Below are positions 34,057 through 44,842 of a stretch of 64,000 nucleotides of DNA, in pieces. Within the stretch, counting starts at the first letter, position 1, and every line of letters starts with the position of its first letter. Where the stretch lies: contig JAMXSV010000008.1 of assembly GCA_027559495.1 (NCBI GenBank), positions 620,001-684,000 on the forward strand. The letters are read 5' to 3'. The translations under genes and the position numbers were made by a program. Source of the DNA: Aurifilum marmelostoma (Eukaryota > Ascomycota > Sordariomycetes > Diaporthales > Cryphonectriaceae). Below the pieces are notes generated by a model that ran no database searches, was not told the origin of the DNA, and saw only the letters and a list, made by a program, of their open reading frames with translations.

Positions 34057-34656
34057 TTTTGATCTTGAGGTTGTACGCGGATTCCGCTGTATTCTGGTCG
34101 GTGCGGGTTCCCTCTAGGACCGAATTTTCTTTACTATTATGTTTTTGTGCTATCTCTCGCTTGAGAACCCTGGCTTGGCAGAATTTTCTTCAAGTAAACT
34201 TTTGTTTCTCAAAGGCAACCCTTCTCAAAGGCAACCCTTCTCAAAGGCAACCCTTATCCAAATGTCTTCTCGTCTTGCCCAAGGTACGTGCATTCAAAAA
34301 GCTGCAGGGAGGTTGATCTCATCAGGAACAAGTCTCAACTCGTAGACCGTCGTGGTGGTCTGCTGAATCGAGGACAAGGCAGGGGTGTGGTGTGGTGGAG
34401 GCGTGGAGTTTGCCGTGGGGCCTTGTTGACGTCGTCTCTCAGCCTCGCCGGCCCCGCCTTTGTAATGCTGCTTTGATGGGTCGTTGCATACAGTAGCTCG
34501 CGTCACATACGACCTTCTTCTTTTTCCCTTTTCACATTCCTCACGTCACATTTCGTCAAAGGATCAATCATCTGTATATGTACTCATACTACGTGTAGAA
34601 TCTTGCTCATATATCTTTCATTGCTTTTTGAAAAAGAACATCCAGGGGTACATACC
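34057..34656. promoter_or_regulatory. Divergent region with 16-bp tandem repeats
   Basis: 600-bp gap between the 152-aa gene and the YFH7-like gene. Holds three perfect copies of a 16-mer (listed separately); otherwise nothing recognised. Confidence 0.5.
34207..34254. repeat. Three perfect tandem copies of a 16-bp unit
   Basis: Unit TCTCAAAGGCAACCCT repeated at 34207-34222, 34223-34238 and 34239-34254 without mismatch, in the leader region between two divergent genes. Confidence 0.95.
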
Positions 34657-35813
34657 ATGGACGACCAGGTCCAGAGACTCGTGGACAAGGCCTGGGACAA
34701 GTTCCTGCAGCTGCCACCGGATCGCCGTCTGAGTGAGTGTGCCCTCCTTACTACTTTATATATAAGTTCTCGGACTTCATCTCCCTTGTCTCTCTATTCA
34801 TTGGCATCATTTTTAGGGGCGCGAGGGTAGCATGACGCGCATTCAGGGTTCACTTGGTCCGGGAAGGCTTCCTAAGCTCAAGTGAGCCAGCCACATTCGC
34901 GCCCCGGAACTCAACATTTAATAACATCGCAACGACTCTGAACCTCCATAGAGATACACATGAAGTAAATACATGCTGACATGAGACCACAGTGATCGGC
35001 ATCGGAGGTATACCAGGCTCAGGTTCGTGACTCCGGCCCCTCTCTCTGACCTCCCATCACGAGAGCATGTGGATTGATACAGTCCTCCAGGCAAGACAAC
35101 CCTCTCCCAAATCATCACCAAGAGCATCAACACCCGCCATCAATCCCACACAGCAGCAGCAGCAGCAGCAACAACAACAACAGGACAGCCCACCTCTTCC
35201 CCCACGCCCATAGCCGCCTTCGTGCCCATGGACGGCTACCACCTCACCCGCGCCCAGCTCTCCGCCATGCCGGACCCCGTCACCGCCCACGCCCGCCGCG
35301 GCGCAGAGTTCACCTTCGACGGCGCCTCCTTCCTCAAGCTCGTGCAGTCCCTGCGCGAGCCCCTCCCCGCACCCACCACCGGGGCGGCACAAGGACTGCC
35401 GACGACAGGAGACATCAAGGACGCCAGCCAGACGCCCTCCTACCCCCCCCGGCACAATCCTGGCCCCTTCCTTTGACCACGCCATCAAGGACCCCAAGCC
35501 AGACGACATCCCCATCCTCCCCACCCACCGCGTCCTCGTCTTCGAGGGCAACTACATAGCCCTCGACCGCGACCCCTGGCGCACCGCTGCCCAGCTCATG
35601 GACGAGGTCTGGTTCGTCGAGGTAGACCCAGCCGTCGCCCGCAGGCGTCTCGCCGCGCGGCATGTGCGGGCGGGCATCGTGACGACCGAGGAGGAAGGCG
35701 ACAGGCGGGCCGTGGAGAATGATTTGCCGAATGGGGAGGAGATTGTTGGGGCAAGGGTTGCTGTGCACGAGGTGGTGACGTCTAGGGATGATGGGACCTG
35801 GTTGCATGAGTGA
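34657..35813 (+). CDS. YFH7: YFH7-like P-loop kinase (uridine kinase / phosphoribulokinase fold), frame interrupted at a C tract
   Basis: ATP-dependent small-molecule kinase of unknown substrate, related to yeast Yfh7 and the PRK/uridine kinase superfamily. Exons 34657-34732, 34993-35022 (30 nt) and 35091-35813. The 30-nt exon plus the start of exon 3 give the P-loop GIGGIPGSGKTT. Next come an Ala/Thr run from a trinucleotide repeat, AAFVPMDGYHLTRAQLSAMP, ARRGAEFTFD, then after the break SFDHAIKDPKPDDIPI, VLVFEGNYIALD and EVDPAVARRRLAARHVRAGI. The two halves lie in different frames. The switch falls at a C8 tract (35443-35450); seven C would keep one frame and give about 275 aa. A sequencing or assembly indel is likelier than loss of the gene, because both sides remain well conserved. 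Confidence 0.82.
34993..35022 (+). other. 30-nt exon carrying most of the YFH7-like P-loop
   Basis: Bounded by CACAG and GTTCGT. Encodes MIGIGGIPGSG (first and last codons split) with equal phase on both sides, so skipping would remove the P-loop without a frameshift. Confidence 0.75.
35151..35181. repeat. CAG/CAA trinucleotide run in coding sequence
   Basis: Read in the kinase frame as a short Ala then Thr run between the P-loop and the VPMDGYHL motif. Confidence 0.85.
35443..35450 (+). other. C8 tract at the frame break of the YFH7-like gene
   Basis: Upstream coding frame (QTPSYPP) runs into a stop at 35475-35477. Downstream conserved frame (TILAPSFDHAIKD) resumes immediately after the tract if one C is ignored. 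No GT that could serve as a donor occurs close upstream. Confidence 0.85.
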
Positions 35814-36249
35814 TCTCTGTTTGGCGAGCCCACAACAACTTCAGGAGCTGGGAGAAGAAGCTGTGGAAGAGTCTGATGGGTGGATGAGTGAGTATTTGTG
35901 AGGAATCATTTAGAGGAGAAAACGGAAGAGGATGCGTTGTATTTCATGGTGAGCGCGAGCAACGAGTATACACCCTCAATCTTTTCGAGTGAGGCCTTCA
36001 ACAACCTTGGTCAGACTTCAGATGACAGTTGAACCATCACGGCGGATCAGAACACCCTTGTATGAGAATCATTACGAATTTATCGAGTCTCTCGACTGAT
36101 GGACAGATCTAGGCAATTAGTACTATCAAGACCCAAGTTCAGCAAGTATTTTCTCGGCTCCTTCATGTTGCATACAACGCCAAATTCACCAACCGCTCAC
36201 GAGTACCGGGCTCCGACCCATGGAGCGACGGCCAGAGCCGTTTTCAGTA
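35814..36249. other. Gap between convergent kinase and 816-aa genes
   Basis: 3' regions of both genes, nothing else seen. Confidence 0.5.
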
Positions 36250-38700
36250 TCAATACAGTGCCAAGCGTCCAAAGTCCTCGCTCACCTTGGCCACCTCCTC
36301 GTTAGTCTTGTCCACTTCCTCATTCGCTATGTCGTTTCCGTAGTGGACGTCGAGCTCCTGCAGATCCTGCAGGTACGGCGACTTCGAGGTAGGTGTCACA
36401 ATGCCAACGTTGTATCGAGAATTAGCCAGGCCCTTGGGAGGAGAGCGAGGTGAGCTGCCAGTGCCTCCAAGAGGACGAGAAGAGCCGGCAGGATTGCCGC
36501 TGCCATGGTTGGCAGTGGATTGGCCGGTGCGAATACCTGGTCCTGGGGATGTCTCGACGCGGATGGCAGTGCTGTTCTCCAATGATTTTCGGCCATCAGT
36601 CCCCACGTCCGAGTGGCTGGGGCCAAGATTCATTTGTGATCCGATCTCGACGCTTGTGATCTTAATGTCCTCCTCGTCTGCAGGTCCGGTCACTATAGTG
36701 GTAGGCTGCACGACACGCACCGCTACAGCACGGGAATTATTAACCATCGGTAGATCTATCGAGACGACTCCTGTGCTCTTACCTTGCGCGACGGATACAG
36801 GTCGCACATTCTCATGACGATCGTCCCATCGAAGGGACCGACCCCGCCTCTGGTGTTGACTCAGAGGACCTGCCTTCGGAAGGTAGCCGAGGTCTACCAG
36901 CCAGTGGGGAGGCTCAACTGCCGAATCGCGCATGCGGATCAGCTCCTGGATGTGGTAACTGGGCTTCATGGAGACTGCACGCTTTGAAGGAACATGTGCC
37001 TCTGCACCAGTGCCTTCTAGACCACGAGGAGGCAGCGACTTGTCCGGCAATTGGGGTGGCGTCGTGCGCTCCTCATCGGCCATCAACTGGTCCAAAAACA
37101 TGGCGTCCTGTGCAAGCTTCGCTAGGAAGGCCTGCTCCACGCTCTTGGAACAGTAATCGTCCACAATAGTGGCCTGCTGGTCTGGGTCCAACTGGGAAAA
37201 GCCCTGGTTGTGGTGCGCCATGACTGCTGACGAGGTGCCTCGGATAACAGCACGGATGGAATCGAAAGTGATACTTCCGGGTTTGTTTTTGTGCATGTAT
37301 TTGGCATTTTCCATTACCAGTTCCACGATGTCCTCAATGATCTCAGCTGGGAGGCGCAACGGAGTGTCGAGCTGCTCAGTCGACGAGGTGGCCTGCGGAA
37401 AACTGGTCACTTCTGCCTCTGAAGCAGGAGGAGTGACCTCGATCAGAAGATCCTTTGACTCATCCGAAAACATCCTCGCGGAGGGGGCCGTCTCGGGCGG
37501 CTGCACCAGTCTGTCAGAAAACTTGGACTCGGGGGGAGGCGTCGCCTCTGTCTTGACATCCTGAGCCATCTTCTGCCGCTGCTGGAGCCTGCTGAGAGCC
37601 TCGACGAAGGACGACATGCCTTCAGAGCTGCCGAACGAGACTGTATAGTACAGTTTGATGTTTCCAGAGAGCTGGAACATCAGCATCAGTTCGCCGCTCT
37701 GGGCATTGGTCGTCATCCAATGCTTAAGCGTGGAGATAAGATGCTTCAACTCGGGCGTCCCTTGCTCTTTGACAGACAACATCAGCATGTCGTCCCATGC
37801 CAGATGCGCCTCGACCAGGAAAATGGTTCCTGATTTGTGTCCCCTGTTCTTGAAAGCAGATGACTGAACCATGATGGGCAGCTGCAATATCATCGAAGCA
37901 CCATCCGGCAAGACCAGAGCGACTTGGGACGGAGTATTTGGCTGATCTCCTTTAGACTCAGGTATGTGAGACTTTCCAGTAGGCAAGCCCTGCTTCATGG
38001 CTGGTTTGACCGGGGCAGACTGAACTCGGGCAGGTTGAGCTGTGCTCCGAGAGTCAGCAGCGGCAGGTCGAGGCGGAATGGCTTGAGCAGGCTTCTGAGC
38101 GGGCATGTTGGCGGCCTGGGTTTGTGGCTTCGGTCGCGACTTTGGCTGTGGACGGTACTCAGCTGGTTTGTTGAAGCGTGCATCGTTGGACAGTGGGTGA
38201 CCGGGTTTGACGGAGGTGCCATCGCCGCCGCGAGCTGGAGCAGGGCCGGAACAAACACGGCTCCCTCCATTTCGAAGACCAGCCTGGAAACTGCCAGAGC
38301 CGACACGGTCGAGAGGCCGGAATGATTTGAGATCGTTTCCGCCGGCATACTTGTGTCCCTGCCCGATGGTGGTGATGGCGCTTGAGGCAGCACGACGAGC
38401 GCGAGCCAGCTGACCATCGAGCATGGGGTCCATGCCAGCAACCATGACGGCATCATCATCATCGAAATCGCCCCGTTCGATGGCTTGCTGCCAGCGAGAG
38501 TCGACGGCGCCAACTTGACGCACAGGCACGTGCACGGCGGTCACAGCAAGAGGGTGTTGATGACTACGGGTGCGTCGACGTTCATATTGCCCGTCATCCA
38601 TGGCAAGCTCGTCCAGTCGACCTGCGCCGAGCTCCATCCGCATGGCGGCTTTGGCGGCGGCTGCTTTGGCAGCGGCCTCTTCCTCGGGGGTTCTCGCCAT
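36250..38700 (-). CDS. Unknown 816-aa intron-free protein
   Basis: No family recognised. The frame is uninterrupted from ATG 38700 to the stop at 36250. It begins with an Ala/Glu/Lys helix (MARTPEEEAAAKAAAAKAAM) and continues with low-complexity Pro/Lys/Gln-rich sequence to about residue 260. A more ordered region at about 262-375 (ALVLPDGASMILQLPIMVQS, GTIFLVEAHLAWDDMLMLSV, ELMLMFQLSGNIKLYYTVSF) alternates hydrophobic and polar residues like a beta-rich domain. Around residues 440-540 lies a helical stretch (LPAEIIEDIVELVMENAKYM; DDYCSKSVEQAFLAKLAQDA), then PSYHIQELIRMRDSA and a long disordered tail. Length, codon regularity and ordered islands argue that it is real. A scaffolding role is plausible but unsupported. 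Confidence 0.8.
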   Translation of the reverse strand: MARTPEEEAAAKAAAAKAAMRMELGAGRLDELAMDDGQYERRRTRSHQHPLAVTAVHVPVRQVGAVDSRWQQAIERGDFDDDDAVMVAGMDPMLDGQLARARRAASSAITTIGQGHKYAGGNDLKSFRPLDRVGSGSFQAGLRNGGSRVCSGPAPARGGDGTSVKPGHPLSNDARFNKPAEYRPQPKSRPKPQTQAANMPAQKPAQAIPPRPAAADSRSTAQPARVQSAPVKPAMKQGLPTGKSHIPESKGDQPNTPSQVALVLPDGASMILQLPIMVQSSAFKNRGHKSGTIFLVEAHLAWDDMLMLSVKEQGTPELKHLISTLKHWMTTNAQSGELMLMFQLSGNIKLYYTVSFGSSEGMSSFVEALSRLQQRQKMAQDVKTEATPPPESKFSDRLVQPPETAPSARMFSDESKDLLIEVTPPASEAEVTSFPQATSSTEQLDTPLRLPAEIIEDIVELVMENAKYMHKNKPGSITFDSIRAVIRGTSSAVMAHHNQGFSQLDPDQQATIVDDYCSKSVEQAFLAKLAQDAMFLDQLMADEERTTPPQLPDKSLPPRGLEGTGAEAHVPSKRAVSMKPSYHIQELIRMRDSAVEPPHWLVDLGYLPKAGPLSQHQRRGRSLRWDDRHENVRPVSVAQGKSTGVVSIDLPMVNNSRAVAVRVVQPTTIVTGPADEEDIKITSVEIGSQMNLGPSHSDVGTDGRKSLENSTAIRVETSPGPGIRTGQSTANHGSGNPAGSSRPLGGTGSSPRSPPKGLANSRYNVGIVTPTSKSPYLQDLQELDVHYGNDIANEEVDKTNEEVAKVSEDFGRLALY

Positions 38701-40541
38701 CTTGATGGATGGACTCGATGGTTGAGTTGTGGTAAAACCTAGAGACTACGGAAGAGGTCAGCATAATCGCTTCTCAGGTTTCTGTATCAAAGCAAGTCGA
38801 GGGTGTGCCAGCATCGAACTCCACATCCACAAGGGGGCGCGAGAGACGTCAAAGACATGTCACGCAGCCAGTGAGCTCTGCTCAACACGGGGCAGCCACA
38901 GCGAAAGAAAGTTCTCCGTAGGAGGGTGACTGCTTTCAAGAGTTGACTCAAGCACGGGAGGATGTAATGACTAACCGTGTCTGAAGGAGGTGCTGAGGCA
39001 GCAGCCTTCGGTGTCGAGACAGTCTACCAACTGTAGGAAAGAATTGGTTCGCGAAGGGTATGATGGTTAACCTGAGGCAGGAGCTAGTTAGAAGGTAATC
39101 TGATGGGTGTTCAAGCTGAGAAGGGCTAGATTGTAGGGGAGCGCCAGAGTCGATCTTGCCCTGAGCGTTGAGAGGAAGTAGGAGCAGGAGGAGACAGGGC
39201 ACAGGAGAAGGCGCGGTGGGAGGGGGTTGCTAACACTCGATGTGGTCGCCCAGCTGACTGGCCAATAGTCCAATAGCTCTCTCAAAAACAAACAGGAGCG
39301 CGATGAGCCCGAATGGCCGGAAGGGGGATGCGCAGGAGAACTGAGCGTCAGTTTTGGCGGGATGTCTGACGCTGCTGATCGCCCAAGAGTCAACGCTCTG
39401 CTCTGCTGGGCGTGACGGTATGGAGACAGAGCCTCTGATCGATCAAACACTTCCCTCGCCCGCTCTGTAAACAGAGGAGAAGGAAAGGGTTTAATATAAC
39501 ACAGAGAGGCTAGGTATGTGCTCTTTCAGTGTGTCAACAAGAAAATGCGAGCATGCATGACAATGGATAGGATTGTAGGAGGTGCCAGATACAGATCTTT
39601 GAAAGAGATGAGGAAATTGCTTGTCAGTTTGGGGCTAGGAGGAACTCCGAGTATGTGGGGTGTGGGTGACTAGTACGTGGGCGACTGAGGAAATTGAAGT
39701 TACTCAGATGGGCCTCGTGAACCATGTCGTGTAGTGATCTTTGGAGTGGCTATGGACTCTCAGGCTACCCCCAACCCCGTGACACCTCACTCTGAGAATG
39801 CTGGCATAGTCTCTCCAGGAGTTCTAACCTGGTGCATGGATGTCGAAGGCTACACAGATCGCTAGGGCTCCTTGGAGCCTACCTAGATAGAAATATGTTT
39901 CGACTTCCAGGGCATGCACAACGGGGATCATAGCTGAAGTAGGACAATATATAGTCAGTGCAATGCAGACACCTTTCCTTGCTGCCTGTATGAGATATGG
40001 AGCATTATAAAGGCTCAAATGGTCTTCATGTCAGAAGTTGTATGATCTGTTCAGAGCATCATGAAGGTCTGCCCTTGCTAATCCCAAAGAACACAGCAGC
40101 AGATAGGGGTATCACGGACAGGTACACGCCCCCCCCCCCCCCAGAGTGTACATGCCTACATGCGATTCTGCAGAAAATTTGGATTGTGCAATATGCTGTT
40201 ACGTTGATCACAATTCTGCTCGGGGGCTCCTCGTTGATAAGTCACCATAAAATTGTCTTAAATTGATGGATAGACTAGGTCGGTGTTCCCACACTCGTTC
40301 AGAGAAACCTCGACATCAGGGCCAGTGCCCGTTTTACAGGTTGAGTACGACATAGGCAGCACAAATATCATCATCAAGGTGGCACGAACATGTATAGCAG
40401 TCAATCAAGATCGTTAATGATCAACTACAGCGGCCTCAGCCATCAGCTGTCAAATTCCATAGACCATTTATCCCATAAACGCCAGCCCATGCTTGCTCCC
40501 ATCCAACGATCCGTCGAACCTTGTCCTTCGTGCCAGGATAT
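38701..40541. other. 1.8-kb gap, no gene seen
   Basis: Upstream region of the 816-aa gene, then the downstream side of the 88-aa gene. Contains a C14 tract (40129-40142) and a TGACTCA heptamer at 38944-38950 whose significance is unclear, since this motif is expected several times by chance in 64 kb. Confidence 0.5.
40129..40142. repeat. C14 mononucleotide tract
   Basis: Longest C run in the window, in non-coding sequence. Confidence 0.95.
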
Positions 40542-40809
40542 TTATGAAGTAGCATCCTTGGGCACGCTCTCTAGGCCCTCCTTGCCCTGGCGACCAACAC
40601 CGCTCAGGTCAACATCACCCCCCCTTGGAGGCAGGCTCGCGCAGGCCGGACGTAGTTCCAGCGCCGGTAGAGATGTCGCTGGAGACGCCACCGGCACCAA
40701 CGTTGACGTTGCGGGCGTCCGCAGACTGCCAGTCAGAAGCAGTGGGGGGCTGCTCAGGGAGGGGCAGGTTGGACTGGGCCTCGGCAATCTTGTCGGCGTT
40801 GGAAGACAT
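40542..40809 (-). CDS. Small unknown protein, about 88 aa, frame interrupted at a G tract
   Basis: Hydrophilic, Ser/Ala/Gly/Asp-rich, probably disordered. Starts MSSNADKIAEAQSNLPLPEQ and continues PTASDWQSADARNVNVGAGG. In the primary frame it stops right after a run of seven G (plus-strand C7 at 40618-40624). With six G it continues DVDLSGVGRQGKEGLESVPK to a stop at 40542. The continuation has the same composition and an orderly ending, so the longer product is preferred. Alternatively the 64-aa form (40615-40809) is the true product. No function can be assigned. No signal peptide or membrane segment. Confidence 0.6.
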
Positions 40810-41601
40810 GTCTGAAATTTGTTAATATATTATAAACGTGACCGCAGAGTGTTGATGGAGGGAGTCACTGGGCTTACTGTTTGTTTGAAGTGGTAGAAGT
40901 GAAGTGTGGTGTGGTGGTAGAGAATGACTTCTTTTTTTTTTAGACTTTTGCGGAAGGACTCTTGAGTGTGTTTGATGATGGGGTCGTCAGAAAAGATTGC
41001 GCTGTTCTGAAAGAGCTTCACGACGTATTTGTACTCGGCGTGTAAGGCCCAGGGCAGAGCTCCCAGGAGCTATTGCTCCGTATTAACTGACGTCACGTAC
41101 AATGGCGCTGCAGGAAGTTCAGAGGGGGGGTTGACGTCAAATACAGTGGGTCGCCTTCCCGCTCCCGCAGCACCTTGTTGGAGGAGGGGCCTTGAGCCGC
41201 ATCATTCGCCCCACGCGATCGACTACCGAATCTGATCAAAGGTTTTGATAGACGATTGCACGAGAGGCACGAGAGACAATCAAGGTAATTAGGGTGGAGG
41301 AGAATGTGAGGGACTTTTGACACCTTCCGAGCCTGGTCTGGCCTCAAGTTGTTAGGCCTGAATGAGAGCGTGAGATACACAAGGATAAAGCAGACGGCAA
41401 TCATTTAGATGCTCGACTCAAATTGACAGGTATCTCACCACGAAACGCCTAGGATTCCATGCGTAGAAAAGGAGCCACCCAGCCCAGCCTTAACACCTCC
41501 TATTGCAGTACGTAAGATTTCAGCCGGAAGAAAAACGCCTTAGCCGTAAGAGACAGCCCATCTGTTGTAAAGAACTACACCAATTCTGTCCAAGTAGATG
41601 A
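40810..41601. other. Gap between 88-aa gene and gamma-tubulin
   Basis: Upstream region of the 88-aa gene and 3' region of gamma-tubulin. No other gene seen. Confidence 0.5.
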
Positions 41602-43309
41602 TCAGGCAACACGTTTGTCTGTATCTGCTGTGGTTGCTTTGTCACCCAGGTCCGGGTTGAGATAGTTTGCATCCTCAGCAGCTTCGTAGTCCGCAATCAG
41701 ATCGTCTACGACCTCGCGCGCCTCGTCAAACTCGTTGAGGTTTTCTGCAAACGGTGCGGTCTTCTTATACGAGTCCATGAAGGCATTACGCTTTCGCATA
41801 CCGTCATACTGTCGGACAATTCTCTTGAAGAGCTGCACGTCGTGTTAGCCTCTTGAACATGACAGGGGCTGGGCAGAAGTCCAGACTTACTGTAGCAATG
41901 CTTGTGTGGTTGGCCAACATGAGACCACTCACACGGTGGCTCATGGGGATGTATGGACTGCGCTTGGTAAGGGCGACCTGGATGCTCGCTGGTCCCCATG
42001 GAATGAAGGTCGCCAACCTGCGCTCTCGAATCCTCAAAAGACTCTTGTGCACGTCGGTCGGATCCACCTCGCCCTGTATCACGTTGAGAATTGAGATGTA
42101 GCAGCTCTTCTTGCCCGGCACCGTGGAGACCATCCTGTTCTTAGGCTGCAACAGTCTCCTCATGACATCCAAAACCGTCGTCTTCCTCACTGTTTTGGCT
42201 TGCTCCACCTGGTCGCCCGTGAAGGGTGTGTACGCGGTCATCAAGAAGTGGCACCTGGGAGTGGGTATCAGAGAGGCCAGGATGCTGACGAGATCGTTGT
42301 GCATGTAGCCTGGGTATCTCAGAGTCGTTGTGCTGGCCGACATGACCGTCGACACGAGCTGGTTGGTCTGCTGCCATGAGGGTGCTTGCACATGTAACCT
42401 GTCAGCAGCGATATGTGACAGTGCGCCGTTGTCCAATACCACCACCGAGTCGGCATTCTGCGTCAACCTTCTCATAGCCAGCATGCTGTTGTAAGGGTGG
42501 ACAATGACGTCGCCTGCGTTGGTAGTGTCGGGAAATACCGAATATGTCTGGATGATCTTCTTGGGAAACCTGTCATTTAGTCTTTCCAAGAGGAAGGAGC
42601 CCAGGCCGGATCCTGTGCCGCCGGCAATGGAGTGCAGCATCATGAAGCCCTGTGGACCACATGATTAGCCATCAGCGCACGCAGTCGGTCACCACGGGTC
42701 GCTTACCTCAAGAGAGTCACTGCCGTCAGCCTCGCGGTCTATCATCTCCATAATGTCCTCGTGCACCGACTCGCCCGTCTGGTATCCATCACCCCAGTTG
42801 TTTGCAGCACCGAGACCGTTCTTGCCCACGTAGAAATTTTCCGGATTGTAGATATTCTTGAACGGGCCCGCTTGTATCCCATTGATGACCTGCAGCTATA
42901 ATCAGCGACGCGCGTCGATATCCAATGACTAAGTGTGCAAGTCCGTACACGCGGTTCCAAATCGATCAGGATTGCTCTCGGTATGTATCGAGTGTCGTCG
43001 CTCTGGTAGAAGAACACATCTTTCCGGTCACCGCCCTCCGTCGCAAAGTCTTCAAGGTTGCCATCTTGGCCGATTCCGTGCTCCTGACAGAGCTGCTGCC
43101 AGAATTGGCTGCCAACTACATGGCGTCAGTATGATTTTCTACTGGGGCATGATTCTAGGCTGGCGACGCTCAACGTCAACAAAATGAGGGGTACTGACTG
43201 CTGTTGCCGCACTGGCCTGCCTGAACCGTGATGATTTCCCTTTGAAGAGTCAATACCAGGGCTCCAAGAGTCGCAATAGCCTAGCACGAGGGGTAGCATA
43301 CCTGGGCAT
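41602..43309 (-). CDS. mipA: Gamma-tubulin
   Basis: 462 aa. Nucleates microtubules at spindle pole bodies within the gamma-tubulin complex. Exons 43309-43302 (8 nt coding), 43239-43199, 43115-42949, 42889-42707, 42649-41891 and 41832-41602. All phases close. The joins read MPREIITVQAGQCGNSIGSQ and FWQQLCQEHGIGQDGNLEDF, followed by FATEGGDRKDVFFYQSDDTR, all characteristic of gamma rather than alpha or beta. The GTP-binding tubulin signature GGTGSGLGS and the gamma-type PYNSMLAMRRLTQNADSVVV, TTVLDVMRRLLQPKNRMVS and SYKKTAPFAENLNEFDEARE are present. The tail is short and acidic, with no tyrosine end. Divergent from phospholipase D across 1.5 kb. Confidence 0.96.
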
Positions 43310-44842
43310 GGCGCACGAGGAAGATGGCGATTGTCTTGTCGGGTGGTTGTCGTCGGGACGCGTCGACGCGCCGGTCCTTTGGCTTTACCAGGATCTCAGG
43401 CATCATGCGTTAGCCAGGGTTAGGGGTACTCGAGCCCCCCCCCCCCCAATTCTGTCCAAAAGAAGGGCAAAGTACTACCTTCATCAACCATCATGATCAA
43501 CAAAATGTACTGTAGAGTAGAAAGAAGAAGTAGAAAGAGAGAGAAAAAACCTACCAATATACTTCCGAACCCTTCGTCTCTGCAATTTGTTCCCCCTCTA
43601 TCTTCTCTTCGAGCCTTTACATCAAGACAGTATTTTCTTCCCGTGGACCCGCTCCATTTACGACGATAATATTACTCGGAAGCACGATACTTCGCACCGA
43701 GGCTTGGCCTTGGCAGCCTCGAGTCCGGCATACACTCAACGGTAACTATTGTAGGTGAGCTATTGTATTGTCTACTTTCTGTGAGATATGAGACATCCTG
43801 AATGCTTATGCATGATATACCATAGTCTCTGGTGAGACCGAACATGTATGGATTTTCATTACTTCTTGGGTATGGTTTGTGCTGTGTGCACACTGAGAGT
43901 TTTGCACAACTGACATCTAATACTATTGATACAAGCCCTTACCCTTCTATATACGGTATATTTCAATCTATGCTAGCCTCGAGTAACATAGCCATTGTCT
44001 CTATCCCAGTCTCTGTGTAAGGGCACTACTCCTGAAACAGGGGCGCCTGAGCTCTCGTATATGGAAGCTAACGATCTCGAAAATATCCCGTCTCCAAATC
44101 CAAGCGACATTCTTGTCAAAATAAATACTGCTCTCAACGGTGGGGTCTCGCGGATCTTGCTGCATCAGAGGCTTGCGGTGTGCATGGTACGGCACTCAAG
44201 TATTGCTGATGTCATGAGCTTAAAGCTTGTGTTCCTCCAAGATACATAGTACAGCCCCGGCACACTGGCAGCACTGCAACATTGGGGCCAACTTGAGGGG
44301 CCCGGGAACCCCTGCCCCACTATCTGCAGCCCACTGGAGCCATCCCTGCTGCTGGACCCGTCACCCATAATGATGATCTCCGCATGGCACCTGCACCAGA
44401 GGATACGCTGTACAGTGGCACACGGGTACCGACCTCCGTGAGATTACCTCTAACCTCAATCTCCTGGAAAGGGATACCTTGACCGCCCACACAGCTCTGG
44501 TCCCTCTGCCTCCCTCCGATAGGGCGTGGGCAGTGTATATGCTTCCTTCTTTCGTTTTTGTACATTCTCCTTGATAGAGGGCCCAATAACTTCTGTACTC
44601 TTCAACCCGGTGTTTACTCTGCTGGAGAGAGCTCGTGAGAATCCTCGAACGTCGTCGCATGCTATAGCTCCACGCTAGATGAACCCTCGGAATAGTTGCA
44701 CGGCCAGTTTGCTCTCTTCCACAGCAGTCGCATAAGACTCTAAAGCCTCCATACGTTGACCAGCCGAGCTTCTCCATCCCATCACGAATCTCGAAAACAA
44801 ATCCCATTCCTGAACCATCTCGAGACCCCCTCCAACTCCCCA
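43310..44842. promoter_or_regulatory. Divergent gamma-tubulin / PLD region
   Basis: 1.5 kb between divergent genes, holding a C13 tract (43435-43447). Frames of up to 170 codons occur, but none shows recognisable content. Confidence 0.5.
43435..43447. repeat. C13 mononucleotide tract
   Basis: Thirteen consecutive C residues upstream of gamma-tubulin. Confidence 0.95.

Noticed and set aside
38944..38950. TGACTCA heptamer upstream of the 816-aa gene as a CPC1 site
   Set aside because: Such heptamers are expected several times by chance in 64 kb, and the gene has no link to amino-acid metabolism.
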